DNA of 64,000 nt from Parascedosporium putredinis. Taxonomy: Eukaryota; Ascomycota; Sordariomycetes; Microascales; Microascaceae. Position 1 is the stretch's first letter; each line of letters starts with the position of its first letter. The position numbers were made by a program, and so were the translations under genes. Under the pieces are notes generated by a model, which worked only from the letters and a program-made list of their open reading frames with translations, searched no databases and was not told the origin of the DNA. The DNA is taken from NCBI GenBank assembly GCA_949357655.1, contig CASHTG010000006.1:620001-684000 (forward strand), in the 5' to 3' direction. Shown piece by piece: positions 49,529-62,300 of the stretch.

Positions 49529-52500
49529 ATGGAGTCCAACTTTCGCTCCACAGTCCTTCAGAGGCCCCCAGACAAGGATGACGACCGCGAAAGAAGGCAC
49601 GCGCGAGATATACTGAACCCGGCGAGCTCTATTGTCGCGGCACCAGGCGCTCCACAGGCGCCGCCCCCGCGACATGCGGGCTTCAGTCTCCGATCCCCAA
49701 CACAATCCGAGTTCTCCTCCTACTCGACGCCGCCCGGCGCGAATAATCATCATCAGTCGCCATCAAGACCTGTTCTCAGCTCGTTCATGTCGCCATCTGT
49801 CGGGTCTAGCCAGGCCTTGCCCCCACATCATTCCTCATCAAATACCTCGAACAACCATCACCACGCCGCTCCCCCATCACCCTTACGCGGCTCCCCGGCC
49901 TACTACCCCCACAGGCGAAAGAGGTGCATCGTGAGAAACAGGGCAGCTTTTACGATCCATTGACAGACACTACGACAAATGAGCGTCGCGTTTCGGAAAC
50001 GGGGTCCTGGCATGGGGCCTCAACACCTAAGGTAAGTTGTGTTCCGACAACCGCAGCGACGCGGTATACTCTTTCACCATCCATCATATATTCTTGTAAA
50101 AGTTGCCATAACACCATTTATTTATTTTTCCCTCCCAAGAGCTCTGGCGGTCCCCTCAACTTTTTGTCCCGCTTTCAGACGCAATTTCCCGAGATGTCTA
50201 TCCTGCTTTCTAGTTTGGTTGCTTTTTTCCCCTTGTCCATGTTCGAATTAGAACTGGTCCTGACATGGAGCCTTTTGTGCTCCAGTTTTTCCTTTACTGG
50301 GCAAAAACACCACCCTGGCCTTCGCTCTTTGATTGATGATCACCCCTTTCCCCAAGCCAACACCTTGTATTACGGGAAAGAACGAGCCACTGCACCGAAA
50401 CCGAACTATTTTTTTCCTTTACCTCCTTAGCCCCCTTCTCTAAGCCATGCAATCCAGTTGGCTCATCCCCTTCACTGAATTTTCTTCCCTTCCCTCATCC
50501 ATCACCAATGCACACATTGCCTGACCATCAACCCTGACATTAATTTTTCTTTTTGTCGTTCCAGACTCGTGAGGCATCGACCTATTCATCCTCGTCCATC
50601 GAACAACAACAACAACGCCCCTATAACAACGGCACGTATACGTCGCCAAAGACAGCTTCATTCCAGCCTCGAAGCCCCCTTTCTCGACCTCATGGTCTGC
50701 CGGCAACGGCTAGCCCGTCCCGGCCGGTTCATCCTAGCTCGCCCGTCATGCGACCGATGTCAAATGGAGGTGGTGCCTCGGTAAGCGCCGGTCTTCCTTC
50801 GCTACTTCGCAGCCCATCTCCCCCGGCTCCTCCCACCGCGTCGAAGCCTACTTCCGTATGTCTCTCTCTTGCCCCAGTTACTTCTCCTCTCATCCTATGC
50901 AACATGGTGACGTCCCGCGCTAACCTTAGACCATCGTCATCTGTTGTTCAGTCCACTCCTAGCCGCGCTGCCGAATTAATGTCCTTTTCGAATATACTCT
51001 CGAGTTCTGAGCCCGCTGCGCCCAGGCTACGGCCGACCTCTCCCGCTCGACTCGATGCCAAGGAGCCGGCACGACAACCGTCCCCGCGTCGTGAGATCGC
51101 TGTTCTGAAGGAGCCATCTCCGGAAGCCCCTGTGAAGAACTCGGATAAACCCACCACCGATGGCGGCCTCCGTGCACCAGAACCTGAAAAGGAGCCGGAG
51201 TCTAGGTCAGAGACTGAGAAGGAAGACACGCCTCAGGAGACCGTGAGCGCTAAAACGGAACTTGAAAGCGAGGTTGAAGCCGAGGCTGAAGCTGAGGCTG
51301 AAGTCGAGACCAGTGCGGAACGCCCCAAAGACAAAAAGAAAGCACCCGCAAAGACAAAGGAAAAGAAGGAGAAGCCGGCCCGAAAGTCCAAGGGACGCGT
51401 CTCTGACATCAGGGATGCTGAGAGCACGCCTAAATCGAATCGCCGATCGTCCGCGTCGCAGAAAGACTCAGTCCGGGTTCCCGCCAAACGCCAGTCCAAT
51501 GGCCAGCCCAAAAGCCTTGCCATCTCCGCGGCTAAAGAGAAAAGAATCCTGATTGAGATGGAACTACTCGACGCAGAGGCTGCGGAGGAAGAAGAAGATC
51601 AAGAACTCTTTGCGGAAGAAGCTGATGCCTTTTGGAGCGTGCCGCGAAGCGCCTCCGAATTGCTAGGGAAACCGACCTAAAGCGCAACCTAGAACGGCGA
51701 CGTGACCTCGTCGAGTGCGCCCTTGACAACATTCTTACACACTCCGAATTAGGCAGGAGGAGGTACGACGAATTGTATTGCGAGGATGCATTGAACGAAG
51801 TGCGCGAACGCGAAGTCTTTGCCGAGAAGGAGCGGAAGAAGGATATGCAACGAAAGAGGCGTCGTGAGAAGTCCATGGCTGCCACCATTGAGCAGAAGGA
51901 GGCGGCCCTTGCTAAGGCCCGCGCCGCTGAAGACGAATCCGAGCGCCAGAAACACCTGCGGGAGGCGGAGCGCGCGAACAAGAAGGCTCAGCAGACTAAA
52001 CTTGTCCTCCAAAAGGGTCTCAAGGGCCCCGTGCGATCCGTCGACCTCAACCTCGAAGGCGGTGCCTCGTCCTCAATTCCACCTTCCGATGCGGAGAATG
52101 GTAAGGGCAAATCGAAAGGACGCGGTAGCTCTAGGCCGAAGAAGTCCAAGGAGCAGAAGCAAGCAGAGAAGGCTTCCGCCGAAGCTGCTCAGGCTGCTAT
52201 TGACGCCGGTGAAGAACTGCCACCCCCGAAGGAAGAGGGCCGCATTCGCATCAAACTCAGCAAGAAGTCAAAGCAGCAGCAGCAGCAGCAGCCGTCGGAG
52301 GATGCCGACAAAGACAAGGAGAACAAGGAGCCCAAGCCTGGCAAGGAGCCCAAGGAGAAGACCAAGGAAAAGGAAGAGCCTGTCCCAGAGGCCAAGTTCC
52401 AATCCAAGGGATTCAATCAAATTTACGATCAAATCTGGCGCGATCTTGCTCGCAAGGACGTCAACAAGACCAACAAGCTTGCGACTGACTCATACGCGGT

Positions 52501-55500
52501 CAAGTCCTCTAACCTCAAGAAGACTGCCATCCTCGCGTCCAAGGAAGCGAAGAGGTGGCAGCTCAAGACGAACAAGGGCACCAAGGATCAACAGGCGAGA
52601 GCCAAGAGGGTAATGCGAGACATGATGAGCTTTTGGAAGCGCAACGAACGAGAGGAACGCGATCTCCGCAAAGCGGCCGAGAGACAGGAACTCGAAAACC
52701 AACGAAAGGAGGAAGCTGACCGCGAAGCCGCCCGACAAAAGCGAAAGCTTAACTTTCTTATCTCCCAGACCGAACTCTACTCCCATTTCATCGGCAAGAA
52801 GATCAAGACCAATGAGGTGGAACGCAGCACGGACAACCCCGAGGTTGCCGCGGCCGACAGGGACCATATTCCCCAGAACACGCTGGATATCAAGGAACCC
52901 ACAGGCCCGGTCGGTACCAAAATTAGCAACTTCGAGAACCTCGATTTTGATAACGATGATGAGAGCGTGCTACAAGCTGCAGCCATAGCCAACGCCCAAA
53001 ACGCCATTGCGGAAGCCCAGAAGAAGGCACGTCAGTTCAACAATGAGGATGACGGAATGGACGAGGATGGCGAGATGAACTTCCAGAACCCGACCGGCCT
53101 GGGCGACGTAGAGATAGAGCAGCCCAAGCTCATCAATGCCCAGCTTAAGGAATACCAGCTCAAGGGTCTCAACTGGCTCGTGAACCTGTATGAACAAGGT
53201 ATCAACGGCATCCTCGCCGATGAGATGGGTCTCGGAAAGACTGTACAGTCCATCTCGGTCATGGCCTACCTCGCCGAAAAGTACGATGTCTGGGGCCCCT
53301 TCCTGGTGGTGGCGCCGGCCTCCACCCTTCACAACTGGGAGCAGGAGATTCGCAAGTTCGTGCCTGAATTCAAGATCCTGCCGTACTGGGGCAGTGCAGC
53401 CGACCGCAAAGTGCTACGAAAGTTTTGGGATCGCAAGCACTCGACCTACAAGAAGGATGCCTCTTTCCACGTCTGCATCACGTCGTACCAGCTCGTCGTA
53501 TCTGATGTCGCTTACTTCCAGAAGATGAAGTGGCAGTACATGATTCTGGATGAAGCGCAGGCTATCAAGAGCTCGCAGAGTTCCCGGTGGAAGTGCCTTC
53601 TCAGCTTCCACTGCCGTAACCGATTACTCTTGACTGGCACGCCCATCCAAAACAACATGCAAGAGTTGTGGGCTCTTCTGCACTTCATCATGCCCTCGCT
53701 CTTTGACTCACACGACGAATTCAGCGAATGGTTTTCCAAAGACATCGAATCGCACGCTCAGAGTAACACGAAACTTAACGAGGATCAACTCAAGCGTCTG
53801 CACATGATTCTTAAGCCATTCATGCTACGTCGCGTGAAGAAGCACGTGCAGAAGGAACTTGGTGACAAGATTGAGTTGGATGTGTTCTGCAACCTAACAT
53901 ACCGACAGCGAGCTTACTACGCCAACTTGCGCAACCAGATAAGCTTCATGGACCTCATCGAGAAAGCCACACTAGGCGACGACAACGACTCAGGCACACT
54001 GATGAACCTTGTCATGCAATTCAGAAAGGTCTGTAATCACCCCGATTTGTTTGAGCGTGCCGATACAACATCGCCCTACGCCTTTGGCCAATTTGGAGAA
54101 ACGGCATCCTTTGTGCGCGAGGGCAATAATGTGACGGTCAAGTACTCGACGCGCAACGCCATTGACTACCCCCTTCCCGTGCGCGTCTGGCAGGGCGACG
54201 GCCGGCTCGACAAGGCCTGCAGAGATAACCCCCAAGCGGGATGGAGGAACAAAGCTCTTAACCACATGATGAACATCTTTACGCCAAGCAACATTCGCGA
54301 AAGTATGGAAGGGTCGGACACGTTTTCGTGGCTCCGCTTTGCAGATGCCTCTCCCGGAGACGTGTACAAGGCCACCCATAGCAACATTGTGCAGCGCGCA
54401 GTAGACATTGGCTCGCGAAGCAGTAGGCTTAGCAAGATGGAAGTCGCCTACTCAGACACCGAGGACAACGGTTTCACGCCCGGCCACGCCCTCTTCATGA
54501 TCCATGAGCGCAAGAACAGACAGGCACTTGCGGAGATCACAGGCGAAGGCGTCCTCCGAAATCTGATGAATGTTGGACGCGTCGTGTATAATGACCTGGG
54601 CCTTGGCAGACTTGAGCAAGCAGCACGCTCGCCCGTATCAGCCCCGCCCATCGACGTGACTTGCAACGACCCGTCCACTAGGGTGGAGCGTGAGCAGACG
54701 CTTTTCAACGTCGGCATCAGGAGGATCCTCTACGGGCCTAACCCAGTTGAGCAGGCAGCCCTCATCAGGCAGAAGGTTCCGCCGGCGTTCATGCCCCCGA
54801 TGAAGGCATTGCCAGCGCCCGACAACGACAAGAAGAGGTTCAACAACATTGCTGTTCCGTCAATGCGCCGGTTTGTTACTGACAGCGGCAAACTGGCGAA
54901 ATTGGACGAGTTGCTCTTCAAGCTCAAGAACGAGGGTCACCGTGTTCTTCTCTACTTCCAGATGACGCGCATGATTGATTTGATGGAAGAGTACCTCACG
55001 TACCGTAACTACAAATATTGCCGCCTGGACGGCTCTACCAAGCTCGAGGACCGACGAGATACCGTGCACGACTTCCAAACTCGGCCCGAGATTTTCATCT
55101 TTTTGCTTTCTACGCGTGCGGGTGGTCTCGGTATCAACCTCACGACAGCTGACACAGTCATCTTCTACGATTCGGATTGGAACCCAACAATTGACTCGCA
55201 GGCCATGGACCGAGCTCACAGGCTGGGCCAGACGAAGCAGGTGACTGTCTACCGTCTCATCACGCGCGGCACAATCGAGGAGCGTATCCGGAAGAGGGCT
55301 CTCCAGAAGGAAGAGGTGCAACGAGTGGTCATCCAGGGTGGCGGTGCCAGCGTCGACTTCTCCGGCCGCAGGGCACCGGAGAACAGGAACCGTGACATTG
55401 CTATGTGGCTAGCGGACGACGAGCAAGCTGAGCTGATTGAACGAAGGGAGAAGGAGCTGCTTGAGAGCGGCGAGTACGACAAGGTGCAGAAGAAAAAGGG

Positions 55501-55818
55501 CGGGAAGAGGAAGAGGGCGCAGGTCGACAACAGCGGCGGCGACCGGGGCGGTGTGAGTCTTGATGAGATGTACCACGAGGGTAGGTGTTGCTTTTTTCCG
55601 ATTCCCCTGTACACGCATTCCCCGCCAGAATTTAGGCTTGCTAACAAGATGCACGTACAGGCGAAGGAAATTTCGATGACAACAAGGCGTCTGGCGCGGC
55701 GACGCCAGTCGTTGCAGAACCAGATGTCAAGGCAGCTAAGAAGCGACGGACGGGCAGCAAGAAAGCCAAAACGACGAAACAACGGCTAGCTATGATTGAC
55801 GGAGAGGTTGACGGGTGA
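49529..55818 (+). CDS. INO80: INO80 chromatin-remodelling ATPase
   Basis: Four exons (49529-50031, 50565-50855, 50952-55580, 55661-55818) give about 1860 residues after one base is restored in C5 at 49906-49910 and one in T4 at 51630-51633. The N-terminus (about 1-270) is a Ser/Pro/His-rich disordered region, followed by acidic/lysine-rich segments and a Q6 run from CAG repeats (52274-52291). The DBINO domain spans about 750-880 (starting KGFNQIYDQIWRDL). The Snf2 ATPase has DEMGLGKT at about 1021 and the INO80-typical DEAQAIKSS near 1131. The helicase C lobe, from about 1598, has STRAGGLGINLTTAD and DRAHRLGQ. The nuclear INO80 complex slides nucleosomes and exchanges H2A.Z. Intron 1 is long (533 nt); intron 2 (96 nt) is in frame and stop-free. 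The catalytic region needs no correction. Confidence 0.95.
52274..52291 (+). repeat. CAG triplet repeat (six units) within INO80
   Basis: Six CAG codons encode six glutamines between the acidic linker and the DBINO domain. The run is short and in frame, and it lies in a disordered segment where length variation should be tolerated. Confidence 0.85.
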
Positions 55819-56340
55819 TGTTGATGCTTAAGCACCGCGCCCGAGACGCCTACATGGGGGAGGAGACACGAAACCCCGAAATAAACCCCTCCCCAAAACC
55901 AAAAACAAATGACTGGAAGCTGAGGACGGTAAAGCTTTCCTGTCAGAAGACCTAAACCTCGATATGTACCAACAACACACAACAACCAACCTTAAAGAGG
56001 GACTTTTTTGTGTTTCTGTTTTTGCTTCCTGCCTCATTTGACCCTTTGTCTATTGTCTGGTCATCTCTTATGATCAAGAGGATGCTCAGATAAGGGGGCA
56101 AAGGAGGATAGGTATGGCTTGTTTTTCTTCCCTTATTTGTTCCCTGATTAATGGGATGATGGAGATGGCATAGGCTTCAAGGGTATCGTTTTCTTTCCCT
56201 TTCTCTTTTCCAGGGACTCTGACTTTCTATGTTTCCCACAAGGCATTTCAGGCCTAGGGAGTGGCGCATTTGTGTTTTGTTTGAGCTCAGAGACCGTTCG
56301 TTAGACATGCATGTATAAGAAGTAAACAGTGGAAAAGGAG

Positions 56341-57005
56341 AATGGGATTCAGCTTCCCCTTTGACTGACTACCCTGATCCATTGCTATTTGTGTCTGTTT
56401 TCTTCTTTTTTTTTCCTTTGTTTTTGTGGAAGCTCGGAAACAAACAAAAAGAGGGAGGGGAGGAAGGGCTTGACATTTTATTCTCATATTTCTTTGCCTT
56501 AGCTGTCTGTCATCCACACTCTAGACAAGGTTTCCTTTTCCATCAAATTTTCATGAAAGACAGTATTACTAGAGTCTTCTCCTTTCTCTTCCTTTTAGAG
56601 ATTCCTCTACTGGTCATCCATCTTCTATAAGTAAGCGGAACATGCTGCCTCAGACCCTACAAGGGATGGGGAGGCACTAATTCTCAGTTGCTAACTTTGA
56701 TCATCCATGTGTATATGTGTAAGAATAGATGTGTGTGATCTGAATTTAGTAATCAAAGAAACGGAACAATATAGAGAAAAATACGTTTATTATATTCATA
56801 TATTGATGGCCAACACATCTATGTCAGAGATACGCTCGAGAGCTGCATCTAAAGGGGAGTCTGCCTGCCTGGATAACCCATCATGTTATGCTAAGAAGCT
56901 AAGGGAAGAGAGTGGGGGACTGAAGCATGGACGTATGTGTGTATGTAGTGGACACTTTGACAAGGCAATACAATGGATCCATTCTAATGGATGTAAATTT
57001 GAAAA
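56341..57005. other. CpG-poor block, possible decayed repeat
   Basis: About seven CG dinucleotides in 665 bases of moderate GC content. The change to CpG-rich DNA at about 57008 is abrupt. A frame from about 56707 runs through the block and continues past its edge, but its protein resembles nothing I know. This is similar in character to 9241-10080, though I see no shared sequence. Nature uncertain. Confidence 0.3.
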
Positions 57006-58420
57006 GCCCGCGGGTGTGAGGACACCTTACGGACCCGGAGCCTTCCTCCGGCCGATAAGCAAGCTATTGGCCTGCCATAGACTCCTTTGCTGTCCCTCGC
57101 CAGCTGCGTGGCTTGCTTTCCGGCTTGTGTGAGAGGCCTTCAGCTGCGGAAGGTTAAGGGATGTTACATCGCTGGAAACCTTTTTTTGTCGGCACGAGTA
57201 AGGTTACAGGGCAAAAGCTCGAGACAAGTAGGTGAGAAAAAGAGAGTGGGATGTATTTGTGGAGGGCACGCAAGAAGCGAGATAGGGAGGCATGAGTACA
57301 AGCCAAAAGAGAGTTGGGACTCTTTTTCCCCTTTTTGTTTCTTGTGCGAGAGTGCGAGAGGAATGAGAGGATAGGGACCACGCGATGGCCAGAGTGAGAG
57401 TTTACCAACAAAGTTTAAGATCAACTTGAACGGGGAGGTAATCCGGGGAAGCCTGCGCATTGAAAGGGCGGGAGTGGGGAGGGGACCGGAGACACTCACA
57501 GAGGTTCTATTTGGTGACTTGATGTCGGCAAGGCTAAGAGATCCCGCTTTCTGATAGATGACAGACGAGGTTCCTCGGAGATGACCAAACTAAAGAGCTA
57601 GAGCTAAAGCATGAGATAGTCAGAATAGAGAGTGTGGGAGGGTGGAGGAGCCCGCCTAATGGCCGCTTCATGTTTTACTTTTCTCTTTTTCTAATTATTT
57701 TCTAAAACTAATATTGATGCTCAACGGCTACGAGATTTGGATGAGCTAAGAGCCTGAAGCTATACGACATTGTTTGCTCCACCTAACAAGGAGAGGAAGG
57801 AAAAGGGCTTCTCGTGCTCAAGGCGAGGCAGGGCAGGCCAGGGCGAAGGAAGGCGTGTGCGCCATACGAATGAACAAGGCCCAGACGAGCTCATGACAAA
57901 TCCCGTGCCTTATCGTGGCCGGAGTAAAAAAAAAGAAAGAAAGAAAAAGGCAAAACTTGAATCTCAAGACTGGTGTTGTTGGTGAGGAGGGGGAAGAGAA
58001 TGCGAGAGGGTATAAAACCGCGTGAGAAAAAGGCTCTAGGATTTCCTGATCACACACCCCCTCCCTTTCCTCCTCGCCTCCCTCACCCTTCTCTCCGTTT
58101 TTCTGGAGTTTCTACCAAGATTGAGGCAAGGGAAGGGCAGGGAATCGAGCGAGGAGAGATCGGACAGCCAACCCAGTTTACGGTCGCTGGAGCGGGTATA
58201 GTTCCTGCGCCACCAAAATCAAACGAAAAAGTTCTTTCCACATAGGCACTGGATAATAAGGGGCGGGAGGGGAGAGCGCCGGAGGAGAAAGAGCGCGAAA
58301 GAGCGAGGAGGAGAAAAACACAAGTAACCTGAACTGAAAGGCGGGCGGAACGGTGGCCAGTCCATCCGGCTCGCCTCCCTCTCGTTGGCCCACAGAGGCA
58401 AAAAGACACGCTACATGTGT

Positions 58421-58446
58421 ACACACCTACACACATACACACACAC
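58421..58446. repeat. AC-rich microsatellite
   Basis: Imperfect AC/TAC repeats ending in ACACACAC, directly followed by the GA repeat. Confidence 0.8.
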
Positions 58447-58454
58447 GGAGAGGG

Positions 58455-58476
58455 GAGAGAGAGAGAGAGAGAGAGA
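58455..58476. repeat. GA dinucleotide repeat (11 units)
   Basis: Uninterrupted (GA)11 next to the AC-rich repeat. A purine-rich tract of this kind is common in fungal intergenic DNA. Confidence 0.9.
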
Positions 58477-59302
58477 TTGATAGAGAGGGAGCGGGGGCGG
58501 GGCGAGAGATGCTGAAGGGGAATGAAAGATAGGGGCGCCAGGCTTTCCGGGCGAGTTCAATCCCCGAAAAGGAAACTACTGGGGACTCGAGCCGGACTTT
58601 CTATGGAGCAGGGCGTGATTCCCAAGAGGGTTCACTTTTGGGGAGGACCTTTCCCCGGGCGGGACAAGTGGAGAACCTAAAGAAGGGGACGGGCGGGCGC
58701 CGCTCGGCTTTCGCAATCTTGGCTCCTGTTGACGCACCGAATTAAGGTTCAGGACTAGGAGGGACATGTCCCAGCTTAGGCTGGGGTCGGAAAACGCTTG
58801 GGATAGGGATGCTGTAGAGGTGAGGAGGGAGAAGAGGAGAGGGGTGTTGGCCACGGGAGATACGGGAGACGGCATCCCGGCGCCGGATACCAACGGGCCT
58901 TCAAGGGAATTTTGCAATCATTCGACTAGCTCGGACGAAGCGGCCCGAGGATGAAGGAGAACATACACAAAAAGAAGGAGGTCGTGACTGTGGACATCAC
59001 CCAACAAACTCTCCCGTTCGTACCAAGCTTTAAAAATCCAAGGGTTCAAGGCAAACCAGGTTGATCAGGCAGGAGGAAAGCCCCGCTTCTCTTTTCTCCT
59101 GCCGTTGGTTTCTTTTCCTTCAATGTTCTCAATTGATATTAGTCACACGGAATGGGATCAAGGTTAGGGAAGGGCCAAGGAGAAACCGGTGTAAGTCAAA
59201 TTAGCTTTGCCTCCCGGCGATCAGCTGTCACAGGGCCATTAGTCGGAAAAAGGAGTTAAGCTTTCTTTTCCCACTCCCTCGACAGGAAGCTACAAATCGC
59301 CT

Positions 59303-59340
59303 ATCAAGGCGGGAGACATCAAGGTGGGAGACATCAAGGG
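59303..59340 (+). repeat. 15-bp tandem repeat, about 2.5 copies
   Basis: The unit ATCAAGGYGGGAGAC occurs at 59303-59317 and 59318-59332 and begins again at 59333. The copies differ by one base (C/T). No gene is nearby. Confidence 0.8.
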
Positions 59341-62300
59341 ATTAGCCTCCGACAGTCAGTTCACACGATAAGGGGAGTTGAAGGGGGCTCGGCGCAAAGC
59401 TGACAGGATGCTTCCTAAGCTATCCTAAGCTTTTTCTTTATTTAAACCTTCCCTCTTTTGTTTTCCGGATCTGCTTTCTCCTCGGCTTAGCTCAATGATC
59501 TCGATAATACATGTACCTACTTTCGCAGCCCATAAGCCGCTGCACCACTGTTGAACCCCTACCCCTCCCGTCCCCACGAGGCTGCGGGAATATAGTGTTC
59601 GTGTGGGGAAGACGAGGATCAGCCTCCCTGGTCGGATCCAAGGTTAACGCGGGGAAAGCACAAAGTTTCTTGATCGAGCCGACCACGGCCGCCTCCGAAC
59701 GGGCAGAGGGCCCATAGAAGGGTGAAATCTCATGATGATCTGCGACGATGCTTGGCCCACATCTCCCCTGGTTCTCCTTGGAGGGGCAAGAGCGTTGGGA
59801 TGCTGCCGTTCCTTCTCCGTGAGCCTCGTGGGGATAGCTTCAGTCAGGTCCCCATGAAACGCGGCACAGAACCAACCTATGGACATAACCGTGTGCCGAG
59901 GCCTCCCACAAAAACGGATCAAAATGAGGCCGATGCCTCAAAGGACAAACCGGATCGCGTGTAAGTGATGGCATCATGGTCCAACTCCCCACGTTTCCAT
60001 CTGTCGATTTTGAAAAAGATTTTGAACGTGAGGGGCCCTTTTCTTTTCTTTTTCCCTACGAGAAGGCAAAATGCACTAGCGAAAATTTTTTGGCAAAGGG
60101 TGAAGAGGAGAAGGTTTCTGAATGCACGACGAGGTTTAGCTGAGACCCTCCCGCAGATCGTTTCCCTCTACGAACGTCTCTACCAGTTCGAAATGAAGAG
60201 GGTGGGCTTGTGAATTTTTTTATTTTTTTAGTACCAGGGCCTTCAAGAAGAAGCTCAGTCCCTTCAGATTTAGAGTTCTTGACCGGGAGAAACGTTGTGG
60301 AGATGACTCTTGGACTCTAGTCCAAGCTGGGAACTGTGAACGAGCAGGGCTAGAGACGAGATTGTCTTGTCTTCTACCCTGACAGCTCTGGCTGCCCTGC
60401 CGAGGTAGGCAAGGGCAAAGAAACAGTAGACTCAAGTCTCTCTTGCTCGAAAAGATCAAATGTCTGGCGTCCGTGTTCCTGGTCATACGCATTGGGGAGC
60501 TTAAAAAGATCTTGCAAGAGCTGTTTGAAGGAGCTAGGAGCAAAAGTTTATAGCCATCCCGCGATGCCTTTGCCACCTGAGAGGGGAGGGAGCCAAAGAA
60601 GACGCAATCAGTCAGGAAAGACGTGAAAGCATCCTTTCGCGTAGACATGTGGATGTGCCATACATTGAGAGCTCAAGAGTTTCCTGTCCCCATTCGCCCC
60701 ATCAGCACCTCGTCGTGACCCTCCCTACGCTCCATCAAATGCACCTCAGATCTAGAATAGTCTTCCCACTCTTTCATGGGAAGCTTGTTTACCCTAGACA
60801 AGGGTCTCTATGCCTGAAGCATTAATATACCCTACCTCTCGTACATGTGTTCTGGTGATCTTGGAAAATGAAGATGTCCGAAAGACTCCCATTCTCTCTA
60901 ACCTTTGTGCCCCCTTGCCTTCGCCGGTCCTCCGGCGGTCGCTCGGACGGGATACGCGGAGAAAATCATCCGAATAGACGAAACTCACTTCCCCCTCCTC
61001 TCCCAAGAAAAGGAAGTGGTTGACCTTGCATACGTCCTTAGATCTACTGCATATGCGTGGCCCCTGGCGCTGATCCTCAACATGCAATATCGCAGCCGCC
61101 ATATTTCCCCTTTGTTCTTTTGCCTTTTCGGGGGTTTCTTTTTCTTTTTCCTCTTTTCCTTCTTGTTGGCGAGTTTTTCAGTGTCCACCTCCCAACCTAA
61201 AGCCGAGTAGTGTACATATCCATACCTCGGTAGATCTATGTGAAAACTAGATTTGTGAGGCAGTGATCAGGCAAGAAGGACTATAAAAAAGCAAGAGAAA
61301 TGCATACCCCCATGAAGAATGAAAGCTGTTCTATCCTACTGAATACATGTACTCATCACAACCTCTGTACTAGTGTCTGGCCTCATCTTGTTTTTCAGCG
61401 AGTAATATCCGATTTGACTAGATCATCTCAAGGGTGGCTGGTTGGCCATGATCTATGAACTTTGTAGGGCAACGCAGGCTTAGTCCATGTAATCCTGAAG
61501 GAAGAAGGCCTTTTAATACCGAGGTACTATTTAAAGTTGTACCGTAATAGTAGTGGGGGACAGGAAACAAACTGTCCTGCTTGAGGGCATTTGAGGCGCT
61601 TGCGAAATGAGTCTACAGAACTATTAGCCTCAACCTTCGTTGTCCACTGAATCATCGAGGATTGGACCGCCACAAGACTAAGAGAAGCTTGAAACGGAAG
61701 AGAGCCGCCTACCAATACTGGCAGATCTTGGCCAGCCTCAACTCTTGCACCCGGAGGCTGGCTGGCTGCTACCATTACCCTAAACCCTGTCAAACTTGTT
61801 GGCTCACGCCTTCCGCCCTATTCTTTCTCCTACCTCTCTTTGCTTTTTTCTCCCACAAGCCGCTTCCCATTGTCGATTTCCTTGGGGAGAACCCCTGTTT
61901 ACGTCTGAGTGAAGAGGCACTTGGCTTGCAGCCTCAAAGACGATAGGAAAATGCATGAAGTGACAAGTGATGGACAGCATCGTTGCTTGTCTGGGTTCAT
62001 GCCCTCGGCGGAATTACGGCCGTGGCTTGCAAGCCTCGTTGGTATTAAGGAAGTGGAAGACAAGGGCAAACCCCAGCGAGCTGGGGTGGGCTTGGCATGG
62101 AAGACAGATGAAAGCGATGTCGATCATCTGGCAACCTCTCTGATCATGATCCCGACACCTCGCAAGAAAGAGGCAAGAAAACGGAAGAGGAAACCGGCAG
62201 ACAAAGACCAAGAGCCACGCCCCCCCAATTGCCAACTCGAAGTTCTTGAGGCTTGTAAGAAAACAAAAACCAAGATTATAGCTAGGGTGGCGCGAGTCCT

